Shown: positions 35,000 to 48,392, counted from the stretch's first letter. The stretch is 64,000 bases of DNA from Oxytricha trifallax (GCA_000711775.1 ARYC01001256.1:1-64000), one strand, 5' to 3'. A program made the numbers and translations. The notes: a model not told the origin generated them from the sequence alone.

Positions 35000-35515
35000 A
35001 CTAAGTATAGGCAGGTCTATAATAAAATATAAAAATATTTTTAATTAACAATATGTCTTTATGAAACTAATAATTTCTAAATATACATAATACAAAAATG
35101 CATAACATTATTAAAATATGAGATTTTAGTTTTTTTAAAGAATGCTTGAATTTTATCATAAAATTAGCAAACTATCTGGTAATTCCCCTTTATAAGTTTT
35201 TTTATAAGTAAAAAAAATATTTATTGTAAAATAATTAAACTTTATTAAAGGAAGTTCCCAACAACAAAAAAAAGTTAAGTTTAAAGGCAAGTTTATATAA
35301 GGGTATTCACTAAGTGATTATATATAAATATTAAACTATTATATCATTAGATTTAACTAATTTAATCATTATTATAATTTTAAATCTCTAATAGTTACAA
35401 TTCTTTCGCCATAAAGAATAAAAATGCAGAAATTTTACAAATTTATTTATAAAATGATTAAAACACTTAAATTATTTACTATGAATTTAATATCTTCAAA
35501 GAAATAATTAACCTA
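35000..35515. other. AT-rich stretch between convergent genes
   Basis: About 500 bp between the stop of the + strand Cys/His-rich gene and the stop of the - strand reductase gene. I see no feature beyond A/T tracts; it should hold the 3' ends of both. Confidence 0.5.
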
Positions 35516-35519
35516 TAAA

Positions 35520-38500
35520 TCAGAGTATCTATATTATGTCATCGCAATCAATTTTATACTTCTTAGCGATGTTTTCGAATGTGCGATCAAACAATTCATT
35601 CATGGATGGTGGTCCACATACCCACACTTTTCTATTCAATAATTAAAATTGTTAAAAACAATATTTATTAATAATCTTGATTTCTAGGTTTATTCGTAAA
35701 GTAGTTAAGTTTTTAACATAAACCAATTATTTTTAAAAATTCAATTGTTATTCAAGCAATAATATCAGTTTTGAGTAATTACAACTCAATATTGTTTTGC
35801 TAATCATTTTTATCGATATTATTGCTGGTTGAGTATTGAGAGTATAGTGAGATTTACTGTTCAATCCACTCTGCATCCCATCTCTACTGCTGCTTATATG
35901 AATTTTGCTCATTAGTTATTCTGAGGTGTAATTCGAAATTATTCAGTTTTAAGTGGGTTGTATAATTTAAATATTGATTATAAAGCATTATTATGAATAT
36001 AGATTTGCTAATTACTATCAAATTAATTAAAGAAAAAAGTAGCACTATTTAAAATGAACATCTTAGACATAAAATGTCTTTATTATAATTTCTTAGAGAG
36101 CTTCTATTAACTCCAAAGCAATAGCATCTTCTCTACTCGCAAAAGATGCATATAACACAAGCTTAAACCTATTTTTATCAAGCTGCTAATTCTAAATTGC
36201 ATCATTAATTAAATACATTTATTGAATTTTTTTTCATCAATATCTTTTTATATTAATTAAATTATTTCAAAATATATTTCGTTGAATTTGGCAATAAACC
36301 TGGTTTTGATAAGGCCCAGATTTAATCTGATTAGATAGGCTACTAAATCTATAAAAACTAATATTCCAGTACCTGCTGTGAAAGCAATGTGAGTGCCCTC
36401 GTTTTTAATGCCCAGACCTTTGCCCATCAATCCTTTCACCTCGAATGTATCTTTAAAATTATAAAATAATGTAAAAAAAAAATAAGAGTGTCAATGTATA
36501 ATGTATGTATAAATAATCATTTTTTAACAATTTTTAATGATCTTAATGATTAAGATGCAATCTAGATGATAATCCGTTCAGTGTATTGTAATTCTTCACA
36601 GTTACAGTGAATTATAAGTTTGAAATTATTTAATCCTCATTTTACAGAGTTGGACCACCCTAAGTACTTAATTTTCCTTGATTTTCATAAAAATTGAAAG
36701 TAATTTTTTATTAAAAAATTTAAATAATTAACTTTTGATTAGGCATCTCATTTTTCAGAGGAAAAACAAAAGTATAGCATTCTATTAAAACCTGCTAAAA
36801 TCATTAATACATGTTAAGCATATTAATTGAGTAAAATATCTTTCTAAAATTAACCAATTAATACAGCTTATTATATAATTAATTAACCTTTTTTGTATGA
36901 ATATATATATTTCGATTTTCAGGGAGTACACTTTCGTCAAATTAATATGTGAAATCTTAAATTTTCCCTTCCTCATTTTACAAAGATTTTTGTTGTTTCC
37001 ACATTTAAATTAGTTTTTATAATTCTTTGAAGAATAGGGGGCTCATGCTCTAAGCAAGAGTGTAGTGTCTTTTAACTCTTGGATTTTACAAAGATCTTAC
37101 AAATAATTAATTTTTAAAGAATTTTATGACAATCTACCTTAAACTAATTTACAATTATATATGTTATCTTACTAAATAGTGTCTACCAATTTGAGTTAAA
37201 TCAGTACTTGATTGAATTATAATTATTTAAAAATTATATATTCATTTTCATATTTAGTTTATACTAATAAAAATCATCTATTTCTATATTAATAACATAT
37301 GATGGCAATATGCTACTCACTTTAGCAGAACTATTAAATTAAGTAGTCTCATTTGACCCTTATATGGCTAGAGTTATAGTGCTTGTGTTGCTATTAATTC
37401 TGGAATTTTGAATTACTTTAGCATGAAAAACTAGTGGAGATAGGGAATCATTTTCTAGGGATATTCTGCCAACTATCAATGAGTTTACAATGCGTCTTGC
37501 CACGTTATTAATTAGATACTAGTAAATAACTAAGATTATTAAGTTTTATAAGAATTAATAAAATAGGAAATATTTTCAAAAAAATCTTATATATCAATAC
37601 TATGAAGATGAGGTTTTAGTCCGTTTTAATTTTCAAGTTGATATCCTCCATAGAAAAATTTACTAATATCTCTGCCTAGATTTTAATCCAAAACAAATTT
37701 CCCACCAGGGTGATTCATTTTGAATTGTGAAACATCTATTGCAAAATAACATATTTTAAAATTATAAGTCTATGATTTCTCAATAATAATTTAAGTAGAT
37801 AATCATAAGAGATATTTGTAAAAAGATAACTGCTTTTATATGTAATAAGATTAAGTCATCTAAGATTACAAATTAGCTACCGTCTTAAACAGCTTTTTAA
37901 TATTGATTCAAGGTGAATTTTTTATGAGTTATTTCAAAAGGATTTTCCTTATTCTTAAATCTTTGGTGGCTGACTTCAATTACAAATACTATAGTGAAGA
38001 TCAAGCATAGATGAATAATTATTCGTAAATTTAATGATTCTATTATATTTTTAGAATTAGAAATTGTAGAATAATTGGTAATTTATCTTCCCAAGTTGTT
38101 GAATCGAACCAACTCGCATATTTAAGTGCGCCACTCAAAATAGAGCCCTAAGCCAATATTAAAATACTTAAACCAGCATATCTGTGAATAGATTTAATTT
38201 GAAGAGTTAAATGAGTTTTCCAGCGAAGTCTATTCAGTATGCTACGAGTGAAAACTTATGAAAGAATGTTTAATATAAAAAAAAATTCAAAATACAATAA
38301 AAATAAATCTATTAATTATCCAAAACTCCACCTAAAATGATTACTGTAACCAACATAAAAATAGTGAAACCCACTATTTTGTGCCAACCTTAAAATAAAA
38401 ATTGTAATTATTTTATGTGAAAAATATGATAAAGCTATTATATTCATTTCCTGAATCATCCTTTTGCATAGCCATTGAACCCATCACTAGAGTAATGATC

Positions 38501-39623
38501 CAAATCAAGGATCCTGACAAACGATGCACCCACATATTTAGTTTCCAATACACTTTTAAATATCTGTTAGAAGCTAGTTATACAAAACCTAAGACACCCC
38601 AAGCAAACCACATCATAATACAAATAAAAACATTTTTTAAAAATATGAGTGCAAAATGTTAATCTATATTAGAAAATTTTTATATTGATACATCAGCCAT
38701 CCGTGGTAAACATAAAATTCTAAGTCTTCTTTTGCAAACGCATCGCTTGGGTTAAAAAGTGAAATTTCACCATCCTAATTTATTTAAATTTAGAAAATTC
38801 CTCTATTAACTCTACCGTGATATTTCAATGATACTGTTTCATTTTCACCAAACAATCTTATTTAAATTAAAGAATTTATTACATTAGTTAAGGAATAATT
38901 TTAAAGAAAATCTGACTGCATAAATCAAATTGACAACTGAATCCTATAAATCAAGGTAATTAAGAAAAAAATATTCCAAATATTTTATCACTACTAAAGT
39001 TCCTTACTGTTTTTATTATTTTCATTCACTTACCATTTAAAGTTTTTTGTTGAGTGCGTCATCAACTGTTGGTGTATAGGGTCTTAGGACTTTAGTAAAA
39101 TTGACATGAGTGCTGTTTTACACAATTTCTTCAATAAACATATAAATTAATTTTTCTTATAATTTTAATTTAGATTTTTATAATTGAATTTATTGAAGAA
39201 GGTTACTTTTATTCTAATTGAATAATCTCTAATTAATAATTTTTAAAGTTTAACAAGTTCTTAGATATTTTGAATAGTTGGTCGAGTAGCTTTAGGAGAA
39301 TAATACTCAGCAACTTGAGATAGATCTCTGTCAGCTTAAAATATTAAGATATCAGCATTCGTCATTGAATTCCCAAAGCCCAGTCCGAAGTAACTTTTCT
39401 GGGGTATGACAACACTAAACTGCAAATACTTAATAGAGGAGTCCTAAATATCTGAGTGAGTAGAAAGTTCAACTGTAAAATTTTCATTAAAAGTTGTTCT
39501 TAGAGACTGTTGTGAAGGGGTTTTGGGGTTGGATTAAGTGACTGCTAACTAAATGTTCAGTATAAGTGATACTGAAAATAGTAAGGATAGATAAGCTGTT
39601 CGTCTTTGGCAAACCTTTATCAT
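35520..39623 (-). CDS. DOMON-cytochrome b561-cytochrome b5-FAD/NAD reductase, paralogue 1
   Basis: A membrane redox protein that could pass electrons from NAD(P)H via FAD and two hemes across a membrane; the acceptor is unknown. ATG at 39623 starts a signal peptide (YLSLLFSVSLILNIQLAV). DOMON follows: VVIPQKSYFGLGFGNSMTN (about 39400) to GRVNRGIF (about 38790). Then b561-like TMs: WVHRLSGSLIWIITLVMGSM (about 38500) and IHRYAGLSILILAQGSIL (about 38150). Cytochrome b5 with the heme-site HPGG (about 37705) and YFYG-like end. FAD part with FHAKVIQNSRINS (about 37420). NAD part GTHIAFTAGTGILVFIDLVA (about 36380), VLYASFASREDA and VWVCGPPSMNE (about 35620), stop TGA 35520. Many IESs, linear order. 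The signal region contains AACCCCAAAACCCC in frame (see findings). Confidence 0.85.
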
Positions 39624-39799
39624 TTTAACTTAATTACGTAATTATAACTAAATATATGAATCTGATAAAGATTTATTAAAGCATCAGTAAGTTATTTAGG
39701 AAAATAAACTAAAATTTTAGTAAGTTATTTGATAAAATACATAAAAAAATAGAAAATCTTGATTTTTATAAACTGATATATTTTTGTCTCTTAATAATA

Positions 39800-42565
39800 T
39801 CAAAGTATATGAAATTATTAATCTTTTATACTCATTTTTTTCTTTATTTAATTGAAGAAAAGCAAAAAGCTTTCATTCATTTTGGGTGGTCCGCAAACAA
39901 ATATTTGCTTAAGCTCCTTAATATTTTCACTTCTAACTGTCTTAATCTAATTTTCAAGATATTCTCTCTCCCAATGACTTTCTCTTTGATTTCTCATAGT
40001 GAGCTAGAAATTATTAATATTTCTTTATTTGCAGAGTTAACTGAATCCCTCAATCAAATCTTTACCAATATAGTGTTTTCGCTCATTCTAACTCATATGT
40101 AAGATTAATTTGAAGTTTTGGAGGTTTATAAATATTTCATTTGGATTGTTTATTAAATTAAGAACAAGTCGTAAGAGATAGCCAATCAAATCTTGAATAA
40201 AAATTATAAATTCTTAATATTTAAATAACGATTTTAATAATCTATCTTGTTTTTAGTTATATTTTAACACTAAATCTAAGAAGGGTAGAATACCAGTACC
40301 ACCAATAAATAACAGATAAGTTCCTTCTAATTTATTGTTGCAATCAGGTATACAAGAATGCTGATCCTACCACTTTACATTGAAAATGAGACCAAGCCCA
40401 TATGGACCTCTTATATTGTAAGTATCTGTATCCGAGTCTGAATTATGTATTTATGATGAGAGACCAAGAGAATAATTCTTAATAGTCAAGTGAACTATAT
40501 TCGTATAATAGGTACTTTCGAATTTTACATTCTTAAGATCACTGCCTAATAAAGCTTGCTTAAGAATATCTAAGTATTTTGGATAAATATCACATTTCAT
40601 TGTATGACAAAATGTATAATGACGTTAATGTAGAGGAAGGGAAGGTGTTGTTACAATATAATGAAGAGCAAATTATTTTGGATCATTGATATTAAATTTG
40701 TGAGATTGGCTAATAATCTATGGTTAAAATCGAAAGGTTAAAGTAGAGCTGCTAATATAATAACTTTTCTAAATTTTGAATTGATTATCGATGTAAAATT
40801 CTCTCTTAAATTTTCCTATTGACAAGTTATTTATAGCAAATTTAAAAGCTGCTAATGAGTGACTATAACCCATTTTGTCTGGAATATAATTTTCGAAAGT
40901 AAAACCTCCATAGAAATATTTGGAAATATCTTATCCAATATTAGATTGCATTAAAAATTATCCTCCTGGATGATCTAGTTTATATTTTCTCACATCTAAT
41001 ACCACATCGTCTAATAACATTAATTGCTCTCCTTTATTTACTTTTTCGTAATAATCATCAATAGTTAAGGAAGTTTTTATAGAATCTGTTGAAGGGATTT
41101 CACCCTTATTAATTTTACATATGTACCAATCTAAACCATAGATCATCAATCCCTCTATAACTATAAGTATAAAATATGCTTGATAAAACCACAGCTATGT
41201 AGCCCCATTATAGAAACTATAAATTCCTGAGAGAATAGCCCCTTGACTAACAAAGAGTACTAAATACGCTAAATTTGCATGTTACTACTTCATTTTGATA
41301 ATCTCTTTATGATTTCTTTTCATAGCAAACATTCTATCTCTTGTTTTCTTCCCAAGAAAAATTAGTAACATTGAGAGAAAGAGTGTTGCTACTCCAAATA
41401 AGTGATGTTTATCTTTGTAGTTTATTTTCCAATTAGATTTTCTCCAACCAAATCCTAAATTATATGTCATTCTTTAAATTTTCAAATTTAATAATCATTT
41501 AATAATCCAGCATAAAACATAGTAAAAGCTCCTATTAAAGTACCACAAAATACATGTAACGCATAGTTATTATGATTGAAATACTTAATATAACGATTAC
41601 TGACTATCATTATAAAGGCTAATATGTTCCATGAAAAAGTTAAGACATAACCATGCCACCTAAAGAAAAAAGAATAATCTGATTCTTCAACTTCTATAGG
41701 CAGCTACTCCATGTAAGTAATGCCAAGTTGTTCAAGGGGTTTTGGGGTTTAAAATTGAATTTTAAATAAACCTCTTTGTTATAAAGAGTGAAGTTCTATT
41801 GTTTCAGTTAAAGGCACGAATGCCCACATCAAATCTATCTCTTAATAAATAGTTCATATAATTTAGAACATTAAAATAAAATTAAATTGTTAAGTAACTT
41901 TTTATTTTAAACCTCTTTGTCTACTTCAGCTTAATAATCAAAAGTGTCATTATTTTAGAGTGCTCTTAAAATATTTACCCTTGCATATGTAAAATTGGCT
42001 TAGTAGCTTATTATTTCCCAATCTTACTGTCTATCATAATTTGGTACCTCATAGTCCTCAGACCACATGTCTTAAACTTATATTGTGCCATTTAAATGTG
42101 CATTAAGAATCACCATGTCACTATAATTTAATAAATATACTCGTTCTACATACTGATTGTATTTTATAATGATTTAACAATACCAAACATATTCTTGCCA
42201 AAACCTATCCCTAAATAAGAATGTAAAGGGATCTCTATTTCAAACATCATATGCGTATTATTAATTAAGTGCGCGTTAAAAGACCAGGGTTGCATGTCAA
42301 TTCTGAAATAATTTATGCTCGTATTTTACTCTTAAAAACTATCATTACCCTGATCTGGTTCATTTATTTGGAATAATTATTATAGAGAAAATAAAATACC
42401 CCATAATAAGATTTATCTATATAGTTTTATAAAAATATTAACATTCTTATTATATAAAATATTATCATTTCTTTTTACATAATCTTGCTGTTATGCATAG
42501 GATGACAATTATATGCTCAAAATGAAGAAAATAAGTATTTTGAGCTGATACATTATATTTTTCAT
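39800..42565 (-). CDS. DOMON-cytochrome b561-cytochrome b5-FAD/NAD reductase, paralogue 2
   Basis: Tandem paralogue of the gene at 35520-39623, same strand, 176 bp upstream of it. ATG 42565 begins a signal peptide (LKILIFFILSIQLSSYA). DOMON pieces: YLLNYSDMVILNAHLNGTIQ and DRQQDWEI (about 42170-41990), WAFVPLTETIEL (about 41830). b561 pieces: RWHGYVLTFSWNILAF (about 41650), HVFCGTLIGAFTMFYAG, HHLFGVATLFLSMLLIFLG (about 41400). Cytochrome b5 with LDVRKYKLDHPGG (about 40970) and DISKYFYGGFTFENYIPDK. FAD part IRGPYGLGLIF and GGTGILPFLDL (about 40410-40265), NAD part ending IFVCGPPKMNES (about 39885), probable stop TGA 39800. The FAD part is interrupted around 40570-40750. The order is linear. 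The substrate cannot be told from sequence. Confidence 0.85.
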
Positions 42566-42945
42566 TTCAATAGTTTAGCTATAGCTGCTAGTATTCATAT
42601 TTAGATTTTAAAATTAGTTTCAATTTTAAATATATATAATTTTAAACCTATTTTAAATTAAGGATTATGAGTAGATTTATTGTATAATTTGTGGATCTTT
42701 GTTTTTTAAATTGTTATTTAATTATATTGGAAATATTTTAATTAAATTAAGGTGAATTATAATTTAGCTTATTCTTAATAGTTTAATTAAGTCGCAGTAG
42801 TCCAAAATGTATAAATTGCTTAGTTTATATATGCCTAATACTTAAAATAAATTAATCTATTGTATATATTAAATATTATGCCTATTATTTAATGTAATAT
42901 ATATACTTATTGGATTTGTTCAAATCCAAATTCAAAGCACTAAAT
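42566..42945. other. AT-rich intergenic stretch upstream of reductase paralogue 2
   Basis: About 380 bp between the reductase start and the 3' end of the next minus-strand gene. I see nothing coding in it. It should hold the reductase 5' end. Confidence 0.45.
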
Positions 42946-42949
42946 TATT

Positions 42950-45900
42950 GATTATTACTATTCGAATGATCAATTAATACTTATTATTATTTAAATATAA
43001 AGTCCTCATTGTGGAACTGTAAAAAGAACATTTTTCTTTTTGGATTTAAACTTCATATTTTACAAATAATACAATTATTAATTGAACTGTAATATTTATG
43101 AAAAATCTTCCATTTTTAGGATTGTTTAAACATGACATTTTTCTTTCACTTTTAATCAAAATATAAATCGTTTAAATTATGACATTATTTAAAATAACAA
43201 TCTATGGAAATTTACTTAACCTAAAAAATTTGAAAGGTTACTAATATGTTCTCAAATTGTATTAATTATTCTTTACATTGAAAAAAATCATAATTTATTT
43301 TTCTAAGTATAAAAATTTAGTAACTTTTGAAATTCAACAGTTTATTAAATTCATTGAAGTTATTGAATAAATAAAAGGTTTGCTAATATTAATATATACT
43401 ATATTTTTAAAAAAATGATTTGAAATTATTCCATTAAGTACAACTACTCTCAATAATTATAATAATTTAATTTAGTACTTATTGGTTGAGAAAACGGCAA
43501 TTATTATTTTTTAGTTACACCAGTGGAATTTAAACTATTTTAGGAAAGAATTAAATCGCCTTTTTATTCCAATATTTCTTGTGATTCTTAATTCTCAATA
43601 TATTATTTATTTTGCCCTGAATTGTGATTGTCATTTAATTAATTTTTTAGTATTGTAAATATGACTTCAGGTTAAGCTTTATCTTCTCTATTTTTCAATT
43701 AAAAAGGATAAAAAATATATTAGTTTAAATTCATGAAAAATTAAATATATTAAAATATTTAACCACCCTTTGATATTTTTCTCTTCTATGATTACTTTTT
43801 AAATAATTCTTTATATAATAACATTAAATTATAAATGGTTTTAAAAACCAGAAAAGCTAAAAATTAAATGATTTACTAAATGAAAAAAATTGTTTCATGC
43901 AATTATTTTAGATTTATCGCCTCTTTAAAATTTTACTAGGATTAATTTAAAATTTAAAATTCGCTATGTTTATTAAGGAACTCTGATTGTAAGATTTCTA
44001 ATATATCTATAATTGGCATTTATTAAATCTTTTATTAATGTAATTTCAAAATTTAATATACTCTTGTAATAAAATTTACTGAATAGCCTTATTAAATATT
44101 TACATTTTAATTTCCTGCGAGTAAACCCCTTTTTATTTATTCACTTTCTTTACTAAGATTTGTTATGTTTTTTTATTATCTAATTTCATTCTTTGGATCC
44201 AAAATTTCTTAATTTTTCATTAGTTTATCAAGATATAGAATGTACTTTTGAGTTTATTGTTCAATGATATTGTAGCTTTCATTATTGCAAAAAAAAAATA
44301 ATTAATAAAAATAAGAGTTTTTTATAGAAATACATAAATTCTTATTTAAAGTTTTTTAAATAGAAATAATTTTTAGCAATATTATTATCTGAGCTAGAGT
44401 TTAATTCACTTTAAGAGTGAAGCTATTTTTATTCCTCATTTATAATGTTTAATTTGAAGTTTTATCTAAGATCCTAGATTTCTCTATTAACAATAATTGT
44501 GTTCAAATCGTGCTTAAGTTTTCTATGAGAGTTTTAGTGCTCCATGAAATCATCACAATCTTCCTCTGAATCAAATATGAACTCTGATATAAAAAATAAA
44601 CCTATTTTTATTATTTATTTGCGAACATTTGCTTATATAGGTTTTTTTAAAGGATTTTATTGAAATAATTTCTAAAATCCAAATCAATATAAGGATAAAG
44701 GTTGATATTATTTAGAAGTTAAATTATTCTTATAATAAAATAAAAATTTCGCTAAACTTTAAAATTCTACTCTATATCACTGAGATAAAAAAGCTTATAA
44801 AGTCTCTAAAATATAAAATTGGGCATAGTGTTAGACCATAAAAAGATTTTCAATTTTTATATCTGATACAGAACAGCTTGATTAGAACTTTTACTTAAAC
44901 AGAGAATCAAAACCCCAAAACCCCTTAATGAGGTTTATAAGTGCTTTGATTGATGAGGGTAATGTTGGGGATTAGGGTTTCTTATCTTGATTAATTTCAT
45001 TTTTGTTGTTAGATTCATTTTCATTTTTTATTTTCATGGTTGAGATCTTTATTCTTTTATTTTTTATGATCACTAAATCTATGTAAATATTATGTTCAAA
45101 TTATTCCACTACGAATATTTCAATGATAGCACTTTACCTATTTGCATTACTTATTTAATTAAAATAGTCAGTTTGTATGAAATCCTCATTCCTTAATTCT
45201 TAGGGACTCCATTTTTTAAAACATTTTGGTACTAATTTAGTTTTAATTTTTTAGTACATGGTTCTAATTAGGTTTTAAATCAAATTAGAACTTTTGCATT
45301 AAAACCTCATTAGTTTAAAACTCGGTACTAATTAAGTTTTGGTACTATTAAATTGGTACCAATTAAAATTAAACGAATTTAGTACTGGTACTAATTAAAT
45401 ATAAACAAATTTAGTACTGATTTAATGGAATTTAATTGGTTAAAATGGAAATCCATCTATGAAACTTGTTACAAATTCTGCAAACTTTCTCCACTAAGCT
45501 TTACAGGATTGACCTCCTATAAGATGGCCATATTTAATAGGTGACTAAAATTTTATTAAAAGTAGAAATACAAAAATTTAAGTTTGATCTCCATTTATAA
45601 AAATTTTACAAACAAAACATGACTACCGTGAGTCTATCATATACCTAAAAATCACTCATTTTATGCATATTTTACATTTATATTTTACTTAAGCTACCTA
45701 AAATTTTTATACAGTACTTAAATATGTAAATATAGAAAGTAAGCGGAAAGAAAAGAAAGTATTTTATTGATTATGAAAAAGTTTTATAATAAAAATTTCA
45801 AAAATATTTCTGCAAAAACGCAAAATTTTTGAAAAGATGTAATCATTAATTTTCATAAAAACCATCAATAAATATGATAACTTATGAAAAAAATGTAAAA

Positions 45901-46540
45901 TAGAAAAATTAGCATCCGAAACTTACCTCTTTCTAATAAAAATGCTATAGTGTATACATAAACATAAAAATATATAAGTTGAATATAAAAAAAATGATCA
46001 TATAAAACTTCCCTATTTTTATAACTAGAGTGAAATTAATGCTTAAAATCAAAAAGAAACCCTAATCCCCAACATTACCCTCATCAATCAAAGCACTTAT
46101 AAACCTCATTAAGGGGTTTTGGGGTTTTGAATATTTGCTGGCAAATAATATATTATTTATTAAAACTTAGTAAAAAAAAAAAATCAATTTTTTGGCAACA
46201 TTCTTGGTTGTTATTTACTAGCTTGCTGCATTAGTATATTCTGGAATAATTCTTTTTTTCTCAGATTAATTTGAAATGAGAAAATATTATGACAAATCTT
46301 ACTTTACTTTTTAACATTATAAATAATTTTATTTTAATTAATAAAAAATAATAATATTAACTAACTATAGTTTAATCTTCGTTGAATTCTTGGCAATGTA
46401 ATTTTTCGATAAACGGGTTCCTTATGACTTCAAATTAACTATCACTATTTTAGATTCTTCCCAAGATTAAAGAATTCATAAAAGTTCTGTCAACTTTCTT
46501 GGGAACCTCTCTAATTAGTTATTATTCATTAATTTGATAA
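42950..46540 (-). CDS. Unrecognised gene F1, paralogue of F2, split by TBE E
   Basis: Minus-strand segments with close counterparts at 51.3-53.4 kb in the same order. In protein order: LIREVPKKVDRTFMNSL and EVIRNPFIEKLHCQEFNED (about 46530-46370), ISNQSEKKRIIPEYTNA to TTKNVAKKL (about 46285-46190), then across TBE E: SEFIFDSEEDCDDFMEH and KLKHDLNTIIVNREIQDLR (about 44590-44470), KEKCHVQTILKMEDFSQ (about 43150-43095) and LQFHNEDFIFKQ (about 43025). Long AT-rich spacers separate them. An acidic stretch (DSEEDCDD) is conserved. I do not recognise the family. Start and stop were not determined; a piece MDTDTCHQVYC near 46690 may belong to the 5' end. Confidence 0.55.
44908..46129 (+). mobile_element. 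TBE E: 1.22-kb gene-less TBE derivative
   Basis: TBE ends CAAAACCCCAAAACCCC at 44908 and the inverse ending at 46129, AAT on both sides (44905-44907 and 46130-46132). The subterminal GATTGATGAGGGTAATGTTG is mirrored at the other end. The sequence is the inverse of TBE D over nearly its whole length, so the two are copies of one non-autonomous subfamily of fixed size. It lies between two coding segments of gene F1, probably in an IES. Confidence 0.93.
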
Positions 46541-46699
46541 GAATTATGAATTCAAATATTGTAATTTTTATTCTTTAAAGTTTAAAATTAGAAATTTATC
46601 AAATTTTATAAAATAAATTATTAACATGTTATGTTATTACACATATAATTAAATGATTTTAGCAATAGACTTAGTGACATGTATCGGTGTCCATAGGTA

Positions 46700-47240
46700 A
46701 TTAATTTAATGTTTATAAGATTAAAATAATATTATTTAAATACTTTTAATTTGTAAATTTAATAGAAATTATTCAAGATTCACTTATAATAAAAGATATT
46801 AATTTGATCAAATAATATAGTAGCAAATCAGAAAAATGAATTGATTTAAAAAAATAAAATTTTTTTAAAAAATAATTGTAAATCTGAAAACTTCAAATAG
46901 CATTTTTTATATATAAAAAATAATATATTTTTTTAATCATTCTTATAAAATTCTATTTTAGTAGTTTTATTTGAAATACTGTAATTATATACAAATCTGT
47001 TAAATTCTTTATTTTGTCTTTAAGTTTTTCATATTGAATACAAATTTAAGTGTCATTAATTCAATAAATTGAAAATTTTCTAATATCTCCTATATATTTT
47101 CTAGTAATATATATATATATAATTTATTTAAATATTGAATATTAATATATTCAAATATATTAAACATTCCCTCTTTTAGATTGTGATTAAAATTTATATT
47201 TGACATAATTTAATAATTATAATTTTAAATATTTAAATAT
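46700..47240. other. AT-rich stretch left of the TBE-like element
   Basis: More than 85% A+T with a short (TA)n run near 47108. By analogy with TBEs, the left end of the element at 47248-51158 should lie in here, but I see no C4A4 repeat and no sequence that recurs inverted after 51160. Confidence 0.5.
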
Positions 47241-47247
47241 GAAAAGT

Positions 47248-48283
47248 ATGGAAATCCCATTATGTATCACTAATGCAATACTTTTACTTAGGTTTCATAA
47301 TAAAAAACCGACTGAATAATCTCAGATTTTTGAATCTTATACGAATATTTCTAAAATTATTAAACTTTCTAAAAATATAATTAGAGACATCTGTATTTCT
47401 AAAATTAATGGTCAAGTTCATAGTAGTGCTTGTAGAACGACCAGGAAACAATAATTGCCTGATAATTAATTATAATTTATAACTTCTTAACAATTCCTCT
47501 AAGATCAGTAGCATCTATCAATTTAAGCAAAGTCACTCTATATAAATAAATTATACCCTAATCATTTGTTAAGTCCAAACTAACTAAGAATGATATACAA
47601 AAAATCTGGAATAAAGTTTAAAAATGTTAGGAAAAGATATCACATTACATTCCATAAATAACATAAAATAAATTAAGAAAGATTCAAGCAATTTAGTTTA
47701 CTTCTTTCTTAAGGAATAAAAAAAGAAAATTATCTTTATTGATGAAATCGTCTTCAAACCTTATTCTTAGAAATTTAAGGCTTGGTCAAATAAATATCAA
47801 AATTGCGAACTGTAATAATTAGGAATTAAATAATAAACTATTTCTGCAATAGTATGCATCAGCGAGGATTATGGACTAGAATATTATTACACATAATTAA
47901 AATCAATAAAAAAACAGGATTTCCAAGATTGCCTTGACGGCCTCTACAATTATTATTAAAATCAGGAAGTTCATTTATTTATGGATAATCTCAAATTGCA
48001 TTAATCAAAAGAAGTGAAGAGATAAGTAGAAAATTATAATTGGAAAATAATTTTCAATGCTCCTTATTCTTCATAATATCATTGCATTGAAGAAGTTTTT
48101 TCTTTAATAAAAAGGAGGTACCGATACTTATTGCAAAAATTAAACTTCAAATTTACGAAAAAAAGACATTTTGACATTATTAATGACTCTATAGAGTGTG
48201 CAACAAAACAATAAATATAATCAATTATAAAGAGATATTTTAAAATTCTAGATGAGTATGTTAAAGCTTGCAATTAAAAATGA
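47248..48283 (+). pseudogene. TBE-like DDE transposase with one frameshift
   Basis: ATG 47248 (MEIPLCITNAILLLRFHNK) to TGA 48283, about 345 codons, close to the TBE transposase. The N-terminal part has an HTH-like stretch (YTNISKIIKLSKNIIRDICI). Catalytic residues match those of the TBE protein: IIFIDEIVF for FIHADEAVF, LFMDNLKLHQ for LFFDNLSVHK, and NAPYSSQYHCIEEVFSLIKR for NVPYSPQFNGIELYW. The conserved ISEDYGLEYY also matches ISEDSGLETY. A single frame change is needed near the A-run at 47719-47735, so this copy is inactive unless that run is a sequencing error. The minus-strand frame at 48079-48273 is a shadow. Confidence 0.82.
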
Positions 48284-48392
48284 AATTTAAAATTAATTTA
48301 AATTATAATAATTTATAACTAAACTCATATATTAAATTTAAATTATTTACTGGTCCCTGACACATTTTCTCTATTTGAATTTTGTTACTCTA

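Noticed and set aside
38417..38662. 81-codon + strand frame
   Set aside because: Complement of the cytochrome b561 TM segment of reductase paralogue 1.
39516..39531. Possible solitary TBE end (AAGGGGTTTTGGGGTT)
   Set aside because: Only the C4A4-like word is present; there is no terminal G followed by a duplication or subterminal TBE sequence, and the bases read in frame through the reductase signal-peptide region. Kept only as a curiosity. The same holds for 41733-41748.
39809..40102. 97-codon + strand frame
   Set aside because: Complement of the NAD-binding C-terminal segment of reductase paralogue 2.
48079..48273. Minus-strand frame MQALTYSSRILKYLF
   Set aside because: Complement of the C-terminal part of the TBE-like transposase.
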